A stretch of 34,865 nt of DNA from Thermoplasmata archaeon (GTDB lineage: Archaea; Thermoplasmatota; Thermoplasmata; Lutacidiplasmatales; UBA184), in NCBI GenBank assembly GCA_030037875.1, contig JASHPV010000093.1:1-34865 (forward strand), written 5' to 3'. The number at the start of each line of letters is the position of its first letter. The first letter of the stretch is position 1. Under the pieces are notes generated by a model, which searched no databases, was not told the origin of the DNA, and worked only from the letters and a program-made list of their open reading frames with translations. This document shows positions 15,530 to 24,385 of this stretch, one piece after another. Made by a program: the position numbers and the translations under genes.

Positions 15530-17596
15530 GTGGTCACCCCGGGCAACCAGAGGACAATTTCGGGGGCAGATACGCCGGATGATACACCCGCGGCCGATAC
15601 CGTCGCCCCCGTAACGCCCAGCACCGGATCTGACGAGCTCGAATCGTGGGGGAAGTCCCTCACGTACCAGAGCACAGGGCAGGTCGAGGTCCCCCCGAAG
15701 CTGATCGACCAGGTCATCGGTCAGGACGACGCGGTCGAGGTCGCCAAGAAGGCCGCCGCCCAGAAGCGACACATGATCCTGATCGGCGAGCCCGGGACGG
15801 GCAAGAGCATGCTCGGTCGGGCGATGACCGATTTTCTGCCGAAGGAACAGCTCCAAGACATCCTCGCCTACGCGAACACAGAGGACTCCAACGAGCCCAA
15901 GATTCGCGTGGTCCCGGCCGGAAAGGGCAAGGAGATTGTCGCCGCCCAGAAGCTCGAGGCCGCGCAGCGGAAGGAGCAGCGCACGATCTTCCTGGTCGTC
16001 GCCGCGTTGCTGGTGCTCGGTCTCACGGCGTGGATCGTCTGGACCTCGCACGATTACGACGCGATCCTGATCGGCATTCTGGTGATCATCATCCTATGGG
16101 CCGTCGTCCGCTTCGGTTCGGGTCGTGATGCCGGCGGCGTAGGCGTGGCGAAGCTACTGGTCACACATGCACCGGACGAACGTCCTCCGTTCATCGACGC
16201 CACCGGCGCGCACGCCGGGGCGCTCCTGGGCGATGTCAAGCACGACCCATTCCAGTCGGGTGGCCTAGAGACTCCCCCGCATGAGCGGGTCGAGATCGGA
16301 GCCATCCACAAGGCCCACGGGGGTGTGCTGTTCATCGACGAGATCAACCTGCTCAAGATCGAGAGCCAGCACTCGTTGCTCACCGCCTTGCAGGAAAAGA
16401 AATTCCCGATCGTCGGGCAGTCCGAACGGTCGGCCGGGGCGATGGTGAAGACCGAGCCCGTGCCGTGCGACTTTGTGCTCGTCGCCGCGGGAAATGTGGA
16501 CAGCGTTCAGACGATGCACCCCGCGCTCCGCTCCCGGATACGGGGGTACGGATACGAACTGTACGTCAACACGACGATGGCCGACACGCCCGCGAATCGG
16601 ATGAAGATCGTCCGGTTCGTCGCGCAGGAGGTCGTCAAGGACAAGAAGATCCCTCACTTCAGTCCCGCCGCGACCGTTGAGGTGATCCGCGAGGCTCAGC
16701 GTCGCGCCGGTCGCAGCGGCCAACTGACGCTCCGATTGAGGGAGCTGGGCGGACTCGTACGGGTCGCCGGGGACATCGCGAACTCGGAGAGCGCCTCGGT
16801 CGTCGGGCCGGAACACGTCGTTCGCGCGAAACGGGCGAGCCGATCCCTGGAACAGCAGATCGCAGACCGGTACATTGAACGGCGACGCGAGTATCGGATG
16901 TTCAACACCGAGGGGGCGGCCGTCGGTATGGTCAACGGCCTCGCGGCCATCAACGCCCAGACCGGCATGGCGGAATTCTCGGGGATCGTCCTCCCCATCG
17001 TGGCCGAAGTGACCCCGGCCCAGACCCGGGAAGGGGGGGTCGTTGTCGCGACGGGTAAGCTCGGAGAGATCGCCCGGGAGGCCGTGCAGAACGTCAGCGC
17101 GCTGATCAAGAAATACACAGGCGAGGACATCTCCAACCACGACATCCACATCCAATTCGTCGGGACCTCGGACGGCGTCGAGGGAGACTCCGCCTCGGTC
17201 TCGATCGCGACCGCGGTCATCAGCGCGCTGGAAGGCGTACCGGTCGACCAGTCGCTCGCGATGACCGGCTCCCTCTCGGTCCGAGGGCAGGTCCTCCCAG
17301 TCGGCGGGGTGACCGCCAAGGTGGAGGCCGCGGCCGATGCCGGCCTGAAGCGCGTGCTCGTCCCGGCCGACAACCTGTCCGACCTCGTACTTGAGAGCCG
17401 GTACCTGAACCAGATCGAGGTGATCCCGGTCGATACGCTCCGCGATGTGCTCCGCTACGCGCTGGTCGGGCAGACGGCGAAGAAAGAGTCACTGCTCGAG
17501 CGTCTTGCGGCCATGGTTCATGCCACCTCGCGGACCGACGTGCCGGCCGCGTCGCCGGTGAAGACCCCGGCGGGTCGTCCGGCGGCGGGATCGTGA
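15530..17596 (+). CDS. lonB: Archaeal LonB membrane-anchored ATP-dependent protease
   Basis: 688 residues. An AAA+ domain carries Walker A GEPGTGKS (86-93) and Walker B VLFIDE (266-271). The LonB-specific insertion between them holds two TM segments (about 152-173 and 177-195) that anchor the hexamer to the membrane. The C-terminal protease domain has the Ser-Lys dyad: Ser554 in EGDSAS and Lys597 in GGVTAK. It degrades unfolded and regulatory proteins at the cytoplasmic membrane face. The N-terminal 35 residues are Thr/Pro/Asp-rich. The GTG start fits the TATA box. The stop overlaps the start of the next small gene. Confidence 0.96.
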   Translation: MVTPGNQRTISGADTPDDTPAADTVAPVTPSTGSDELESWGKSLTYQSTGQVEVPPKLIDQVIGQDDAVEVAKKAAAQKRHMILIGEPGTGKSMLGRAMTDFLPKEQLQDILAYANTEDSNEPKIRVVPAGKGKEIVAAQKLEAAQRKEQRTIFLVVAALLVLGLTAWIVWTSHDYDAILIGILVIIILWAVVRFGSGRDAGGVGVAKLLVTHAPDERPPFIDATGAHAGALLGDVKHDPFQSGGLETPPHERVEIGAIHKAHGGVLFIDEINLLKIESQHSLLTALQEKKFPIVGQSERSAGAMVKTEPVPCDFVLVAAGNVDSVQTMHPALRSRIRGYGYELYVNTTMADTPANRMKIVRFVAQEVVKDKKIPHFSPAATVEVIREAQRRAGRSGQLTLRLRELGGLVRVAGDIANSESASVVGPEHVVRAKRASRSLEQQIADRYIERRREYRMFNTEGAAVGMVNGLAAINAQTGMAEFSGIVLPIVAEVTPAQTREGGVVVATGKLGEIAREAVQNVSALIKKYTGEDISNHDIHIQFVGTSDGVEGDSASVSIATAVISALEGVPVDQSLAMTGSLSVRGQVLPVGGVTAKVEAAADAGLKRVLVPADNLSDLVLESRYLNQIEVIPVDTLRDVLRYALVGQTAKKESLLERLAAMVHATSRTDVPAASPVKTPAGRPAAGS

Positions 17597-17850
17597 AGGG
17601 CGCCACTCGCATCCCCTCGCACCGAGGATGGGAGCGAACGACCCGAGGGTCCCCGTTCCAGATCAATGCGCCTCCCGAGGAGAGTCGAGGCGAGGAGCGA
17701 TTCTTCAATCGTCCCTGCTACGAGTTCAACGGAGCGCTGGCTCGCGGGATGGACGACACGTACTGTCGGCACTGCCGGCATTACCTGACGGCCCGCTGCC
17801 CGCACATCGACGAGTTCCTGGACGACGTGGACGATCTCGAGCCCGAATAG
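17593..17850 (+). CDS. Small Cys-rich protein between lonB and NMN adenylyltransferase
   Basis: 85 residues. The second half looks conserved and metal-binding: C42, C58-x2-C61 and C69 in RPCYEFNGA and [15 protein letters not shown], then an acidic tail ([13 protein letters not shown]). The GTG start overlaps the lonB stop (GTGA), so translation is probably coupled to lonB. The first 30 residues are Arg-rich and less convincing, so a downstream start remains possible. I do not recognise the family; a small zinc protein of the lonB operon is the most that can be said. Confidence 0.6.
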   Translation: MKGATRIPSHRGWERTTRGSPFQINAPPEESRGEERFFNRPCYEFNGALARGMDDTYCRHCRHYLTARCPHIDEFLDDVDDLEPE

Positions 17851-17861
17851 AGGGGGCCCTC

Positions 17862-18404
17862 GTGGCGGGACTGATCGTCGGCCGGTTTCAGCCCTTCCAC
17901 CGTGGCCATCTCGCGGTGGTCTCCGACCTCCGCCGCGCACATCCCGACGCGCCGCTCATCCTGGCCATCGGAAGTGCCCAAGAATCGTACACCTCGGAGA
18001 ATCCGTTCACCGCGGGGGAACGAATCGAGATGATCCTGCAGGCCCTGGTGGAGGCCCACCTGGAGCGCTGTCTCCCGGTACCGGTCGCGGACATCCACCA
18101 GCATGCTCAGTGGGTGGCGTACCTGCGTGGCCTATTGCCACCGTTCGACGTCGTCTACACGAACAATCCGCTGACTCGGCTTCTGTTCGAACGGGAAGGC
18201 GTCCGGGTAGAATCGCCCCCTCTCGTGAATCGGGAGAGGTTCCAGGGCGCCGTGGTCCGCCGACGGATTCTCGAGGGAGGTAACTGGAAGGAGCTTGTGC
18301 CCCCGGCCGTGGCCCAGTATCTCCAAACGATCGCCGCCCCCGAGCGGCTCCACCGGATCGCGGAGCGCGACGCCGCTTCTGAACCGGCTCGGTCGAAGCC
18401 CTGA
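17862..18404 (+). CDS. Archaeal nicotinamide-nucleotide adenylyltransferase
   Basis: About 180 residues of the archaeal NMNAT/HIGH nucleotidyltransferase type, which makes NAD+ from NMN and ATP. It has GRFQPFHRGH at residues 7-16 (the HxGH motif), AIGSAQESYTSENPFTAGERIEM, VYTNNPLT and the C-terminal phosphate-binding VRRRILEGGNW. The GTG at 17862, eleven bases after the small gene's stop, places the HxGH motif at its usual distance from the N-terminus. It is the last gene before the tRNA and probably belongs to the lonB transcript. Confidence 0.93.
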   Translation: MAGLIVGRFQPFHRGHLAVVSDLRRAHPDAPLILAIGSAQESYTSENPFTAGERIEMILQALVEAHLERCLPVPVADIHQHAQWVAYLRGLLPPFDVVYTNNPLTRLLFEREGVRVESPPLVNRERFQGAVVRRRILEGGNWKELVPPAVAQYLQTIAAPERLHRIAERDAASEPARSKP

Positions 18405-18445
18405 GCCCCAGGTCTCGGGGCGAGTTTGGTCGCGGCCCGGCGTAC

Positions 18446-18453
18446 GATTATAG
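18446..18453 (+). promoter_or_regulatory. TATA box of the tRNA-Thr gene
   Basis: GATTATAG is centred about 30 nt upstream of the first tRNA base, the expected archaeal spacing. Confidence 0.6.
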
Positions 18454-18479
18454 GTGCGACCCCCTCGTCCTACCCCGAC

Positions 18480-18552
18480 GCCACCGTAGCTCAGTTGGCA
18501 GAGCAGCTGATTCGTAATCAGCAGGTCGAGGGTTCAAGTCCCTCCGGTGGCT
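18480..18552 (+). tRNA. tRNA-Thr (anticodon CGT)
   Basis: 73 bases fold as a full cloverleaf. The acceptor stem GCCACCG pairs with CGGTGGC. The D stem is GCTC/GAGC and the anticodon stem GCTGA/TCAGC around TTCGTAA, giving anticodon CGT (reads ACG, Thr). The T arm is GAGGG-TTCAAGT-CCCTC and the discriminator base is T. CCA is not encoded, and no intron is visible. A T4 run begins two bases after the gene (18554-18557) and may terminate transcription. The 3' end is repeated in degenerate form five times over the next 9 kb, so this gene seems to anchor the island. Confidence 0.97.
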
Positions 18553-18704
18553 GCTTTTCCTCGTTCCTGACTTATCGTCCTTGGAGCTGGAGCGTGCGCC
18601 TCAAGGGACTAGGACCCCAGCGGAAACAACCCCCCGTGTTCGAAAGTGTCCGTTGGACGAAGCCTGAGCCATCTAGAAATTAACGTGCGGGTTTCGGGCG
18701 TGAC
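18532..18704 (+). repeat. Direct repeat A: tRNA T-arm/acceptor end plus 3' flank
   Basis: This copy starts at the T arm of the tRNA and runs about 150 bp into its 3' flank. It aligns with 21667-21837 at roughly 70-75 percent by eye. The best-kept blocks are the tRNA end, GGACCCCAGC, a CCCCGTGTTC-like block and GCCTGAGCCA. Confidence 0.8.
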
Positions 18705-18854
18705 CAAAGTCCTCATCCACCTCCCGGGCGCGCGTTTCAACGGAGACCTCTGGGATCTGACTGATCCGCTCTATTGAGGCACCGTCGCGTAGACGGGGTG
18801 GTTTCTCCGCAACATTTGATTTACGTTCAAGTATGCCTTCAAGCAGCATCGACC
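18553..18854. other. Non-coding stretch after tRNA-Thr
   Basis: No gene is supported here. It holds a T4 run right after the tRNA, the 3'-flank part of direct repeat A (to about 18704), and a weak AT-rich element (TTGATTTACG, near 18816-18826) that may be the TATA box of the hydrolase-ATPase gene. Confidence 0.6.
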
Positions 18855-20636
18855 ATGTCGAAGCCCAGACTGGACCAACGCATCCAGTTCTGCGCAACCC
18901 GAGACGGGACCAGGATCGCGTGTGCCAAGACGGGCGAAGGTTACCCCATCGTTCGGGCCGCGCATTGGCTCACCCACCTAGAGTTCGACTTCGAAAGTCC
19001 GGTGTGGAATTATTGGATTCGGGAACTCTCCCGTTTCAATACGTACATCCGCTACGACGAGCGCGGATTCGGGCTGTCCGATTGGAACCCGACCGAGCTG
19101 AGCTTCGAGAGCTTCGTCAGCGACTTGGAGTCGGTGGTCGACTTCCTCGGCCTCCAGCGATTTGCCCTGCTAGGCGGTTCGCAAGGGGGCGCGGTTGGGA
19201 TAGCATATGCGGCCCGTCACCCAGAGCGCGTGAGCCACCTCATCCTGTACGCCTCCTTTGGAAGAGGCCTCAAAAAGATGGGGGGCCGGGAACAGGATCC
19301 CGGGGCGCTCGCGAGGTGGGAGTCCTTGACGCAAATGATCGAGCTGGGCTGGGGCCGGGAAAATCCCGCCTACCGTCAGCTGTTCACTTCTCTGTTCATG
19401 CCGGATGCGAACGCGGAGCAAGTGCGCTGGTTCAACGAACTCCAAAGGGTATCGTGCCCACCCAAGAACGCCGCCCGACTCCTCGAAATCCTCGCCGATA
19501 TTGACGTGGTCGATCTTCTTTCGAAAGTCTCTGTCCCCACCCTCGTCTTACATGCCCGCCACGACGAGGTGATCCCCTTCGAGGCGGGCCGAGGGTTAGC
19601 CGCTCGGATTCCGGGAGCCCGGTTCGTTCCCTTCGAGGGTCGGAATCACATTCTGCTTGAGTCAGATCCCGGGTGGGCTACATTCCTGCGTGAGATTCGT
19701 GAGTTTCTCGGTGTCGGAGTGGGAGGCGGCACGGAGGTCGTTCCGCTCGTCTCAGGGGAAGCCGGCGCTGAGCTGGCGTCTCAGCGTCTTCTAATTCAGA
19801 TGGAGGCGGTTCCTCTTTCAAGTTTTGCGATCGCCGGAAACTACGTTCGATACTCCTCCAACGTTCGCAGCGCTCTGAAGGACTGGAAACAGCGAGTCCT
19901 TGGGAGCTTGACCTCAGCCCGGCCAGGCATCGAGAACTACCTCATTTGGGGTTCACCGGGCAGCGGGAAGAGCTTCCTGATCCAAGAGGTAGCTCGATCG
20001 CAGGGCAACTCACTCCAGTTCGATGAAATCAACCTGGCGGAATGTGACGAGAGCAGTTTCGTCGCTCGGTTGCGAGAAGCGAGTGCGACAGATTGCCCAT
20101 GCCTTTGCTTGATTGACGAGGTCGACGCGAAGCCGGTCGACTCCTGGCCGTACGAACGGCTGCTCCCGTACCTAACTGGAAGCAACCGTCGGACGCCGCT
20201 GATCAATGTCCTCGCGGGAAGCTCAACGTCCGGCTTAGAAGAAATGAAGCAGCGAATCGCAGCTCGCCCGAAGGGCTCAGACCTCTTGAACCGCATTCCG
20301 GCGGACAACGAAATGGTGATCCCCGGTCTAGAGCCCGGGGATTCGGCTCTCGTCGTCCTGGCTCAATTGAAGCGGGCGGGAGCGAACCTCGGCCATCCCG
20401 TGCGCGAAGTCGAAAAGCTCGCGTTGTACTACATTCTCCTAAATCCGCGTCTTTCGAGTGCTCGGCAACTCGCCGAGTTCGCCCGCCAGTGCGTAGAGCG
20501 TCTTCCCCCGGCAGAGGACCGGGTGAAGTATGACCATCTCTTCCGCGCCGGAGATCCCGAGAACAAGGCGTTTTGGAACCGAGTCGAGCTCCAGCGCCCC
20601 GGCTTATCCGACGCTTTTGTCTCCATCAGTGATTGA
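18855..20636 (+). CDS. Alpha/beta hydrolase fused to an AAA-type ATPase domain
   Basis: About 593 residues in two clear parts. Residues 1-287 form an alpha/beta hydrolase of the type often attached to regulatory domains: FCATRDGTRIACAKTGEG, YDERGFGLSDW, nucleophile Ser109 in GGSQGG, Asp237 in HARHDEV and His265 in GRNHILL, so the triad is complete. Residues about 300-593 form a P-loop ATPase: Walker A GSPGSGKS (366-373), Walker B LCLIDE (417-422), a sensor-1-like INVLAG and an Arg before IPADNE. The ATG at 18855 follows the AT-rich element by about 30 nt. The join is in frame with no gap. Function is unknown; ATP-controlled hydrolase, sensor or defence protein are all possible. It is the first gene after the tRNA. 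Confidence 0.8.
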   Translation: MSKPRLDQRIQFCATRDGTRIACAKTGEGYPIVRAAHWLTHLEFDFESPVWNYWIRELSRFNTYIRYDERGFGLSDWNPTELSFESFVSDLESVVDFLGLQRFALLGGSQGGAVGIAYAARHPERVSHLILYASFGRGLKKMGGREQDPGALARWESLTQMIELGWGRENPAYRQLFTSLFMPDANAEQVRWFNELQRVSCPPKNAARLLEILADIDVVDLLSKVSVPTLVLHARHDEVIPFEAGRGLAARIPGARFVPFEGRNHILLESDPGWATFLREIREFLGVGVGGGTEVVPLVSGEAGAELASQRLLIQMEAVPLSSFAIAGNYVRYSSNVRSALKDWKQRVLGSLTSARPGIENYLIWGSPGSGKSFLIQEVARSQGNSLQFDEINLAECDESSFVARLREASATDCPCLCLIDEVDAKPVDSWPYERLLPYLTGSNRRTPLINVLAGSSTSGLEEMKQRIAARPKGSDLLNRIPADNEMVIPGLEPGDSALVVLAQLKRAGANLGHPVREVEKLALYYILLNPRLSSARQLAEFARQCVERLPPAEDRVKYDHLFRAGDPENKAFWNRVELQRPGLSDAFVSISD

Positions 20637-20858
20637 GGCCAAGGAACTCCTTCCCGATTCGCCCCTTCGAACGCGGCTCTCGCGTTAGGAACCCCCGCAT
20701 GCGGTCGAAGGGAGGGCCCCATAGAGGATTTCGTGCACACACCCCCGCGGGGGCAAGCCACGGGCTTTGGGTGACTAGAAGCGGGCGGAATCGGTTGATT
20801 GAATGGCCGAGACGGGCAATTCGTCAGTCGGGGAACGCGCTCTCCCCTAGGTGCATAG

Positions 20859-21350
20859 CTAGCGTGCGGGCGTCGAGTAGCTGTACCAACCTTGGAAGCC
20901 CACGGAGGCCGTATAGTTCGCCGAGGGGCCCATGGGAAATCCGGGGGCGCTAATCGACTGACTGATTGAGATCGTAAACGAATGGTTATCCGTCGTCCAA
21001 CCGCACGTTCCGAACGTGGCCGGACCCTCCCCGCACCCGACCAAGGTACCCCACGTTGCACTTGTCCCATTGGCCGCAAGAATCGACACTGCAACTCCCG
21101 GGCCGGTGGTGAGCCACCATCCGAATTCGAGGAGCGCTCCAATAGGTACTCCGGACTCCGTAAAGTTCTGCCAACTCACGATCGTCGACCAATTCACGAC
21201 CTTCGCAGTGATGAGGTGCTGGAATTCCACGACGTGGTCGATGGGAGCGTTGTAAATCCCGAGGAACGCAGCGCTCACGACCGCGAGGGCGACTCCGAGA
21301 GCGGCGACAACCGCAAGAAAGATCCGCAGATCGATCAGGATTCGCTTCAC
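20859..21350 (-). CDS. Small secreted or membrane-anchored protein, unknown
   Basis: 163 residues. The N-terminus MKRILIDLRIFLAVVAALGVALAVVSAAFLGI is a signal/anchor segment. The rest is extracellular in style, rich in Ser, Thr, Gly and aromatic residues, with several N-x-S/T sites and two Cys (VGCGEG, GTCGWTT) that could form a disulfide. The GTG start is backed by GGGAGGG about seven bases upstream. It lies convergent to the hydrolase-ATPase gene within the first module of the island. No family recognised. Confidence 0.65.
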   Translation of the reverse strand: MKRILIDLRIFLAVVAALGVALAVVSAAFLGIYNAPIDHVVEFQHLITAKVVNWSTIVSWQNFTESGVPIGALLEFGWWLTTGPGVAVSILAANGTSATWGTLVGCGEGPATFGTCGWTTDNHSFTISISQSISAPGFPMGPSANYTASVGFQGWYSYSTPAR

Positions 21351-21641
21351 AGTTCACCCTCCCGCGCTGCCAATTTCAGGCTAAGACCAAAGGTAGCTCT
21401 TCCGTCAAGGCGGCTGAACGCAGACGAATCACCTTCAGCGCTGACTGTCGCGACGGGTGCGGGACACTCCCAAGAGCGCTAGATGTTCCGCGCACCTCTG
21501 CCCGTCGGACAGCACGGCGGGACTAGGAGGTATGAGGGTCGTGAGGGAGGCGTCCGGGGTCCTTTGGCAGTAAACCACCCCTTCCCCACGTCGACTTCGC
21601 GCTGGCAACATCCCCGAGCGCAAGTAACGAAGGGAACGCAG

Positions 21642-21685
21642 ACCGGCTCATGGACCCGAACCCTTAGTTCAAGTCCGTCCGGTGG
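21642..21685 (+). repeat. Island site B: tRNA-end copy with hairpin
   Basis: ACCGG (21642-21646), then GGACCCGAAC, loop CCTTA, GTTCAAGTCC and CCGGTGG. The inner arms pair at 8 of 10 positions, and the outer ACCGG pairs with CCGGT. The right half matches the tRNA-Thr 3' end at 18/20; the left half is not in the tRNA. Confidence 0.8.
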
Positions 21686-21837
21686 GTGTTATTCCGCGCC
21701 CCTGCCTCATCCTCTCTGGCGCCGGAGGGTGCACCTGACCGGTCTGGGACCCCAGCCGGGACAACCCCCTGTGTTCTAAGGGTCCAACGTACCAAGCCTG
21801 TGCTATTTGGAAGTCAACGCCCGCGATTCGCGCATCA
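21667..21837 (+). repeat. Direct repeat B: copy of tRNA end plus 3' flank
   Basis: This pairs with 18532-18704 at roughly 70-75 percent over about 172 bp with a one-base gap. With repeat A it brackets a 3.1-kb segment containing the hydrolase-ATPase and surface-protein genes. Confidence 0.8.
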
Positions 21838-21929
21838 CGAATATCCGGTCGGTTGAAGGCGTTCCTGAATGAAAAATTTGAATGAGATTCGACTGCCTCA
21901 GGGCACTGGAAGGTGGGACGGAAGCAGCA

Positions 21930-22502
21930 CTAGCGTCGGTGTCCCCGGGCGTGACGACCACGCCCCGCCCGGAGGACCCTATACTCGGACTTGACCAACC
22001 CTCGGGGAAACGCCTCGGTAGAAACGTGCCTCAGCCGAAGGTCATGAGGCAGCTCCCCGAAGAGAGGTACCCCTTGCCCAATCAGCACCGGGAATCGGTT
22101 GACGATGATCCTATCGATGAGCCCCGCCCTCAGAAAGGCTTGAATCGTCTTGCCGCCGTCGACATAGATGTGCCGAACCCCGCGCTTTTGGAGAAGAGCC
22201 ACCGCTTTCTCCGGTGAGCAGTTCAGCACCTCGCATTTCGCCGTCTTCGGGATTCTCACCCGGCTCGGCTTGTGAGATAGTACGATCACCGGCTTTTCGT
22301 AGGGCCAGCGCCCACCGGTCCGTCGCATCCAGCCGAGCACCCACTTGTAGGTCTTTCGTCCGATGACGCACGCGTCGATCGTCGCGATGAAGTCCTCGTA
22401 GCCGTTCGGATCCCCGCCGACGGTCGGAAGGAAGTCTAAGCTGCCGTTCTTTCGAGCGATGAAACCATCGAGGCTCGTCCCGACGAACACAGAGGCGCGC
22501 AT
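21930..22502 (-). CDS. Dihydrofolate reductase/RibD C-terminal family protein
   Basis: 190 residues. The N-terminus ASVFVGTSLDGFIARKNGSLDFL is the RibD_C/DHFR-like start, followed by IDACVIGRKTYKWVLGW, KPVIVLSHKP and the NADPH-binding IYVDGGKTIQAFLRAGLIDRIIVNRFPVLIGQGVPLFGE. These proteins reduce pterin- or pyrimidine-like substrates with NADPH; many are orphan reductases, so a true DHFR role is not implied. ATG start at 22502. The C-terminal 20 residues are Arg/Gly/His-rich. It is the only gene between sites B and C, and transcribed opposite to the site orientation. Confidence 0.85.
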   Translation of the reverse strand: MRASVFVGTSLDGFIARKNGSLDFLPTVGGDPNGYEDFIATIDACVIGRKTYKWVLGWMRRTGGRWPYEKPVIVLSHKPSRVRIPKTAKCEVLNCSPEKAVALLQKRGVRHIYVDGGKTIQAFLRAGLIDRIIVNRFPVLIGQGVPLFGELPHDLRLRHVSTEAFPRGLVKSEYRVLRAGRGRHARGHRR

Positions 22503-22975
22503 GGAACGTGGAGAAGCAGGCGGCTAATGAACCCGTACCACTCGGACGAGGGCAGAATAGCGGCCTCAGACCTCCTTTCGTCGCTCCTTCGAAGGCGTCT
22601 GCGGAGCGGACCAACCTGACATGGATCTTCCGACGGCCGGGGCAGGAAAACACAGTTTCAGGATCCTCGGCCGCATCCGGTAGCCGAACGGGGTTCAGGA
22701 GGCTGCCGAGCGAACTCGCGTTCAAGGTTGTCGAGAACTCCGCACAGAGGACGGCGCTGTCCATATCGCTCGACTCGACGCCCCGTGTAGGCTCGGCGTT
22801 TGCCGGTGGGGGGATATACGCACCCCTTTCGCAGGTTGATTTTGGGCAGGCCACGTATCACAGTGCGAGTAAGGGAAGAGAAGCTGGCAGACACGCGGAC
22901 TTGAACCCTTAGTTCAGGTCCCTCCGGTGGCTGGTCTTCAAGCCCCGGACCACTGTCGTAGCGCAGCGACCCCCG
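22503..22975. other. Intergenic stretch containing island site C
   Basis: No gene is convincing. Frames on both strands are open for stretches but show no family signature or good start. A TATA-like GATATACG lies near 22814-22821 with no clear gene behind it. Site C is at 22897-22931. A decayed gene is possible. Confidence 0.5.
22897..22931 (+). repeat. Island site C: tRNA-end copy with hairpin
   Basis: GGACTTGAAC, loop CCTTA, GTTCAGGTCC, then CTCCGGTGGC. The arms pair at 9 of 10 positions. The right half matches the tRNA-Thr end at 19/20. The loop and left arm resemble site B, showing the hairpin half is shared by the sites and not taken from the tRNA. Confidence 0.8.
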
Positions 22976-24223
22976 ATGCAGATCTCGAAAGAAACCGAGC
23001 GACGATTTGTGCTCGGCCTGCAGGGGCTTTGGCCAGGGCGCCGCTGGAGCGGCGTTCAGGGAGTACGCGATGCACTCCTTCAGTGTCGCCGTATCCAGGT
23101 AGACCCGCTCGACATCGTCGGACGGAACCACGACCTGGTGCTCGCGAGCCGGGTGGAAGGATATCGACCCGTGGACCTCGAAAGGGTGCTCTACGAGGAG
23201 CGAACAGCGTTCGAGCACGGCGGGAACCTGAACATCTACCCGCGAGAGCGGCTCGCCCTACAGTGGTCTTGGGTCTACCACGAAGGACTCCCGGTTCGAT
23301 GGGAGGAATGGGGACGCGCCCACTCCGCGACGGTCCGTCGCGTTCGAGGGAGGATCGACCGAGGTGGCCCTTCCGGAGCCGGCGACTGGGCCGGCGGCGA
23401 GCCGGTCGAAGAATATCGATCCCGTCGACTCGAAGGGTTGGCGCTCCATTACATGTGGCGCCGCTTCGACGTCATGATCCACCACCGCGAGGGGAACCGG
23501 AAATTCTACGACCGCACCGAGCGCCTGTTCGGACGCCTTCCGGCGCCGATCTCGAGAGAAGAGACCAGGGCCGACCTCGCGCTTGAGACGCTTGGATGGC
23601 TGGGGCTGTCTGGCCATGACGGAACCCAGTTCCTGAGGATTCAGGAGGAGGGCCGCGGCCGCTCCCGTCTCTCGAAACGGCAGCTTAGGGACGGCCTAAC
23701 GGCCTCGGGACGCCTGACGGAAGTCCTCGTGGAGGGCCATCACGAATCTTCGGTGCTCAGGACTGAGGACCTCCCGTTTCTCGAGACCGTCGCCCAAGGA
23801 GAGATACCGAGGTCCTGGCAGACCCACGCCACCGAGCCCGAGACAACGTTCCTAGCTCCGCTTGACGTCACCTCGGCGCACGGTCGTTCCGAAATGCTGT
23901 TCGGCTTCGAGAATCCTTTCGAAGTCTACAAGCCCCCGTCCCAACGTCGATGGGGCTACTACGTCCTGCCAGTGCTGTTAGGGGACCGACTCGTCGGTCG
24001 CATTGAGCCGGTTCGGGACAAAATCGCGCACTCCTTACGAATAAGCCGAGCCTGGTGGGAGAAGGGCGCGAGACCGGGCGAGATCGTCAAGCCATTCTCT
24101 CGCGGTCTCGATCGGTTCGCTCGCTACCTCGAAGCACCCAACGTTATATTGGGCGAGATCGGCTCGCCCCGGTTCCGGGACGCTGTGGCGAGGGAACTTC
24201 GCCGGCTTGCCAATGGATGTTAG
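22976..24223 (+). CDS. YcaQ/AlkZ-like winged-helix DNA glycosylase
   Basis: 415 residues of the HTH_42 (YcaQ/AlkX/AlkZ) family. The catalytic Q-x-D is at 41-43 in RRIQVDPLDIVGRNHDLVL, matching the YcaQ subtype. Further family blocks are LYEERTAFEHGG, FYDRTERLFGRLP, and near the C-terminus LAPLDVTSAHGRSEMLFGFENPFEVYKPPSQRRWGYYVLPVLLGDRLVGRI. Characterised members unhook DNA interstrand crosslinks or excise bulky alkylated bases, and some protect antibiotic producers. ATG start only 45 bp after site C, so it sits like the first gene of a cassette. A single longer member can also act as a transcription factor-like protein; the glycosylase role is by family. Confidence 0.88.
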   Translation: MQISKETERRFVLGLQGLWPGRRWSGVQGVRDALLQCRRIQVDPLDIVGRNHDLVLASRVEGYRPVDLERVLYEERTAFEHGGNLNIYPRERLALQWSWVYHEGLPVRWEEWGRAHSATVRRVRGRIDRGGPSGAGDWAGGEPVEEYRSRRLEGLALHYMWRRFDVMIHHREGNRKFYDRTERLFGRLPAPISREETRADLALETLGWLGLSGHDGTQFLRIQEEGRGRSRLSKRQLRDGLTASGRLTEVLVEGHHESSVLRTEDLPFLETVAQGEIPRSWQTHATEPETTFLAPLDVTSAHGRSEMLFGFENPFEVYKPPSQRRWGYYVLPVLLGDRLVGRIEPVRDKIAHSLRISRAWWEKGARPGEIVKPFSRGLDRFARYLEAPNVILGEIGSPRFRDAVARELRRLANGC

Positions 24224-24385
24224 TGCGGTCCTTCCACAGGAGGCCTCCCGCCCCCAAGCGCTCGTGGTCGTTGTGAGTCTCGTGGCCGGAGTGATTCCCT
24301 CCGGATTCGGAACCATTGTATTGGCGGTAGGACTTGCCCGGTTGTCAAACAGCGAACCGCAACCCCTCGGCAGCAGGAGGAATCT

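Larger units (their letters stand above)
21351..21929. other. Intergenic stretch containing island site B
   Basis: No gene is supported. It contains the promoter region of the minus-strand surface protein, site B (21642-21685) and the flank-derived direct repeat (to about 21837). Codon-like blocks here are the same in the copy behind the tRNA, so they reflect the repeat rather than a gene. Confidence 0.6.

Noticed and set aside
18426-18683. Open frame across tRNA-Thr, with a similar translation after site B
   Set aside because: The shared peptide-like blocks come from the direct repeat of tRNA end and flank; the frame runs through the tRNA itself.
20670-20686. Hairpin AACGCG-GCTCT-CGCGTT just after the hydrolase-ATPase stop
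   Set aside because: Six-bp arms with a 5-nt loop resemble the island sites, but it lacks GAAC/GTTC arms and the CCGGTGG core. It may be a terminator-like hairpin or chance.
22508-22912. Possible 134-codon plus-strand gene between sites B and C
   Set aside because: No family signature, no ribosome site and no promoter; it ends inside site C. Kept as a possible decayed region only.
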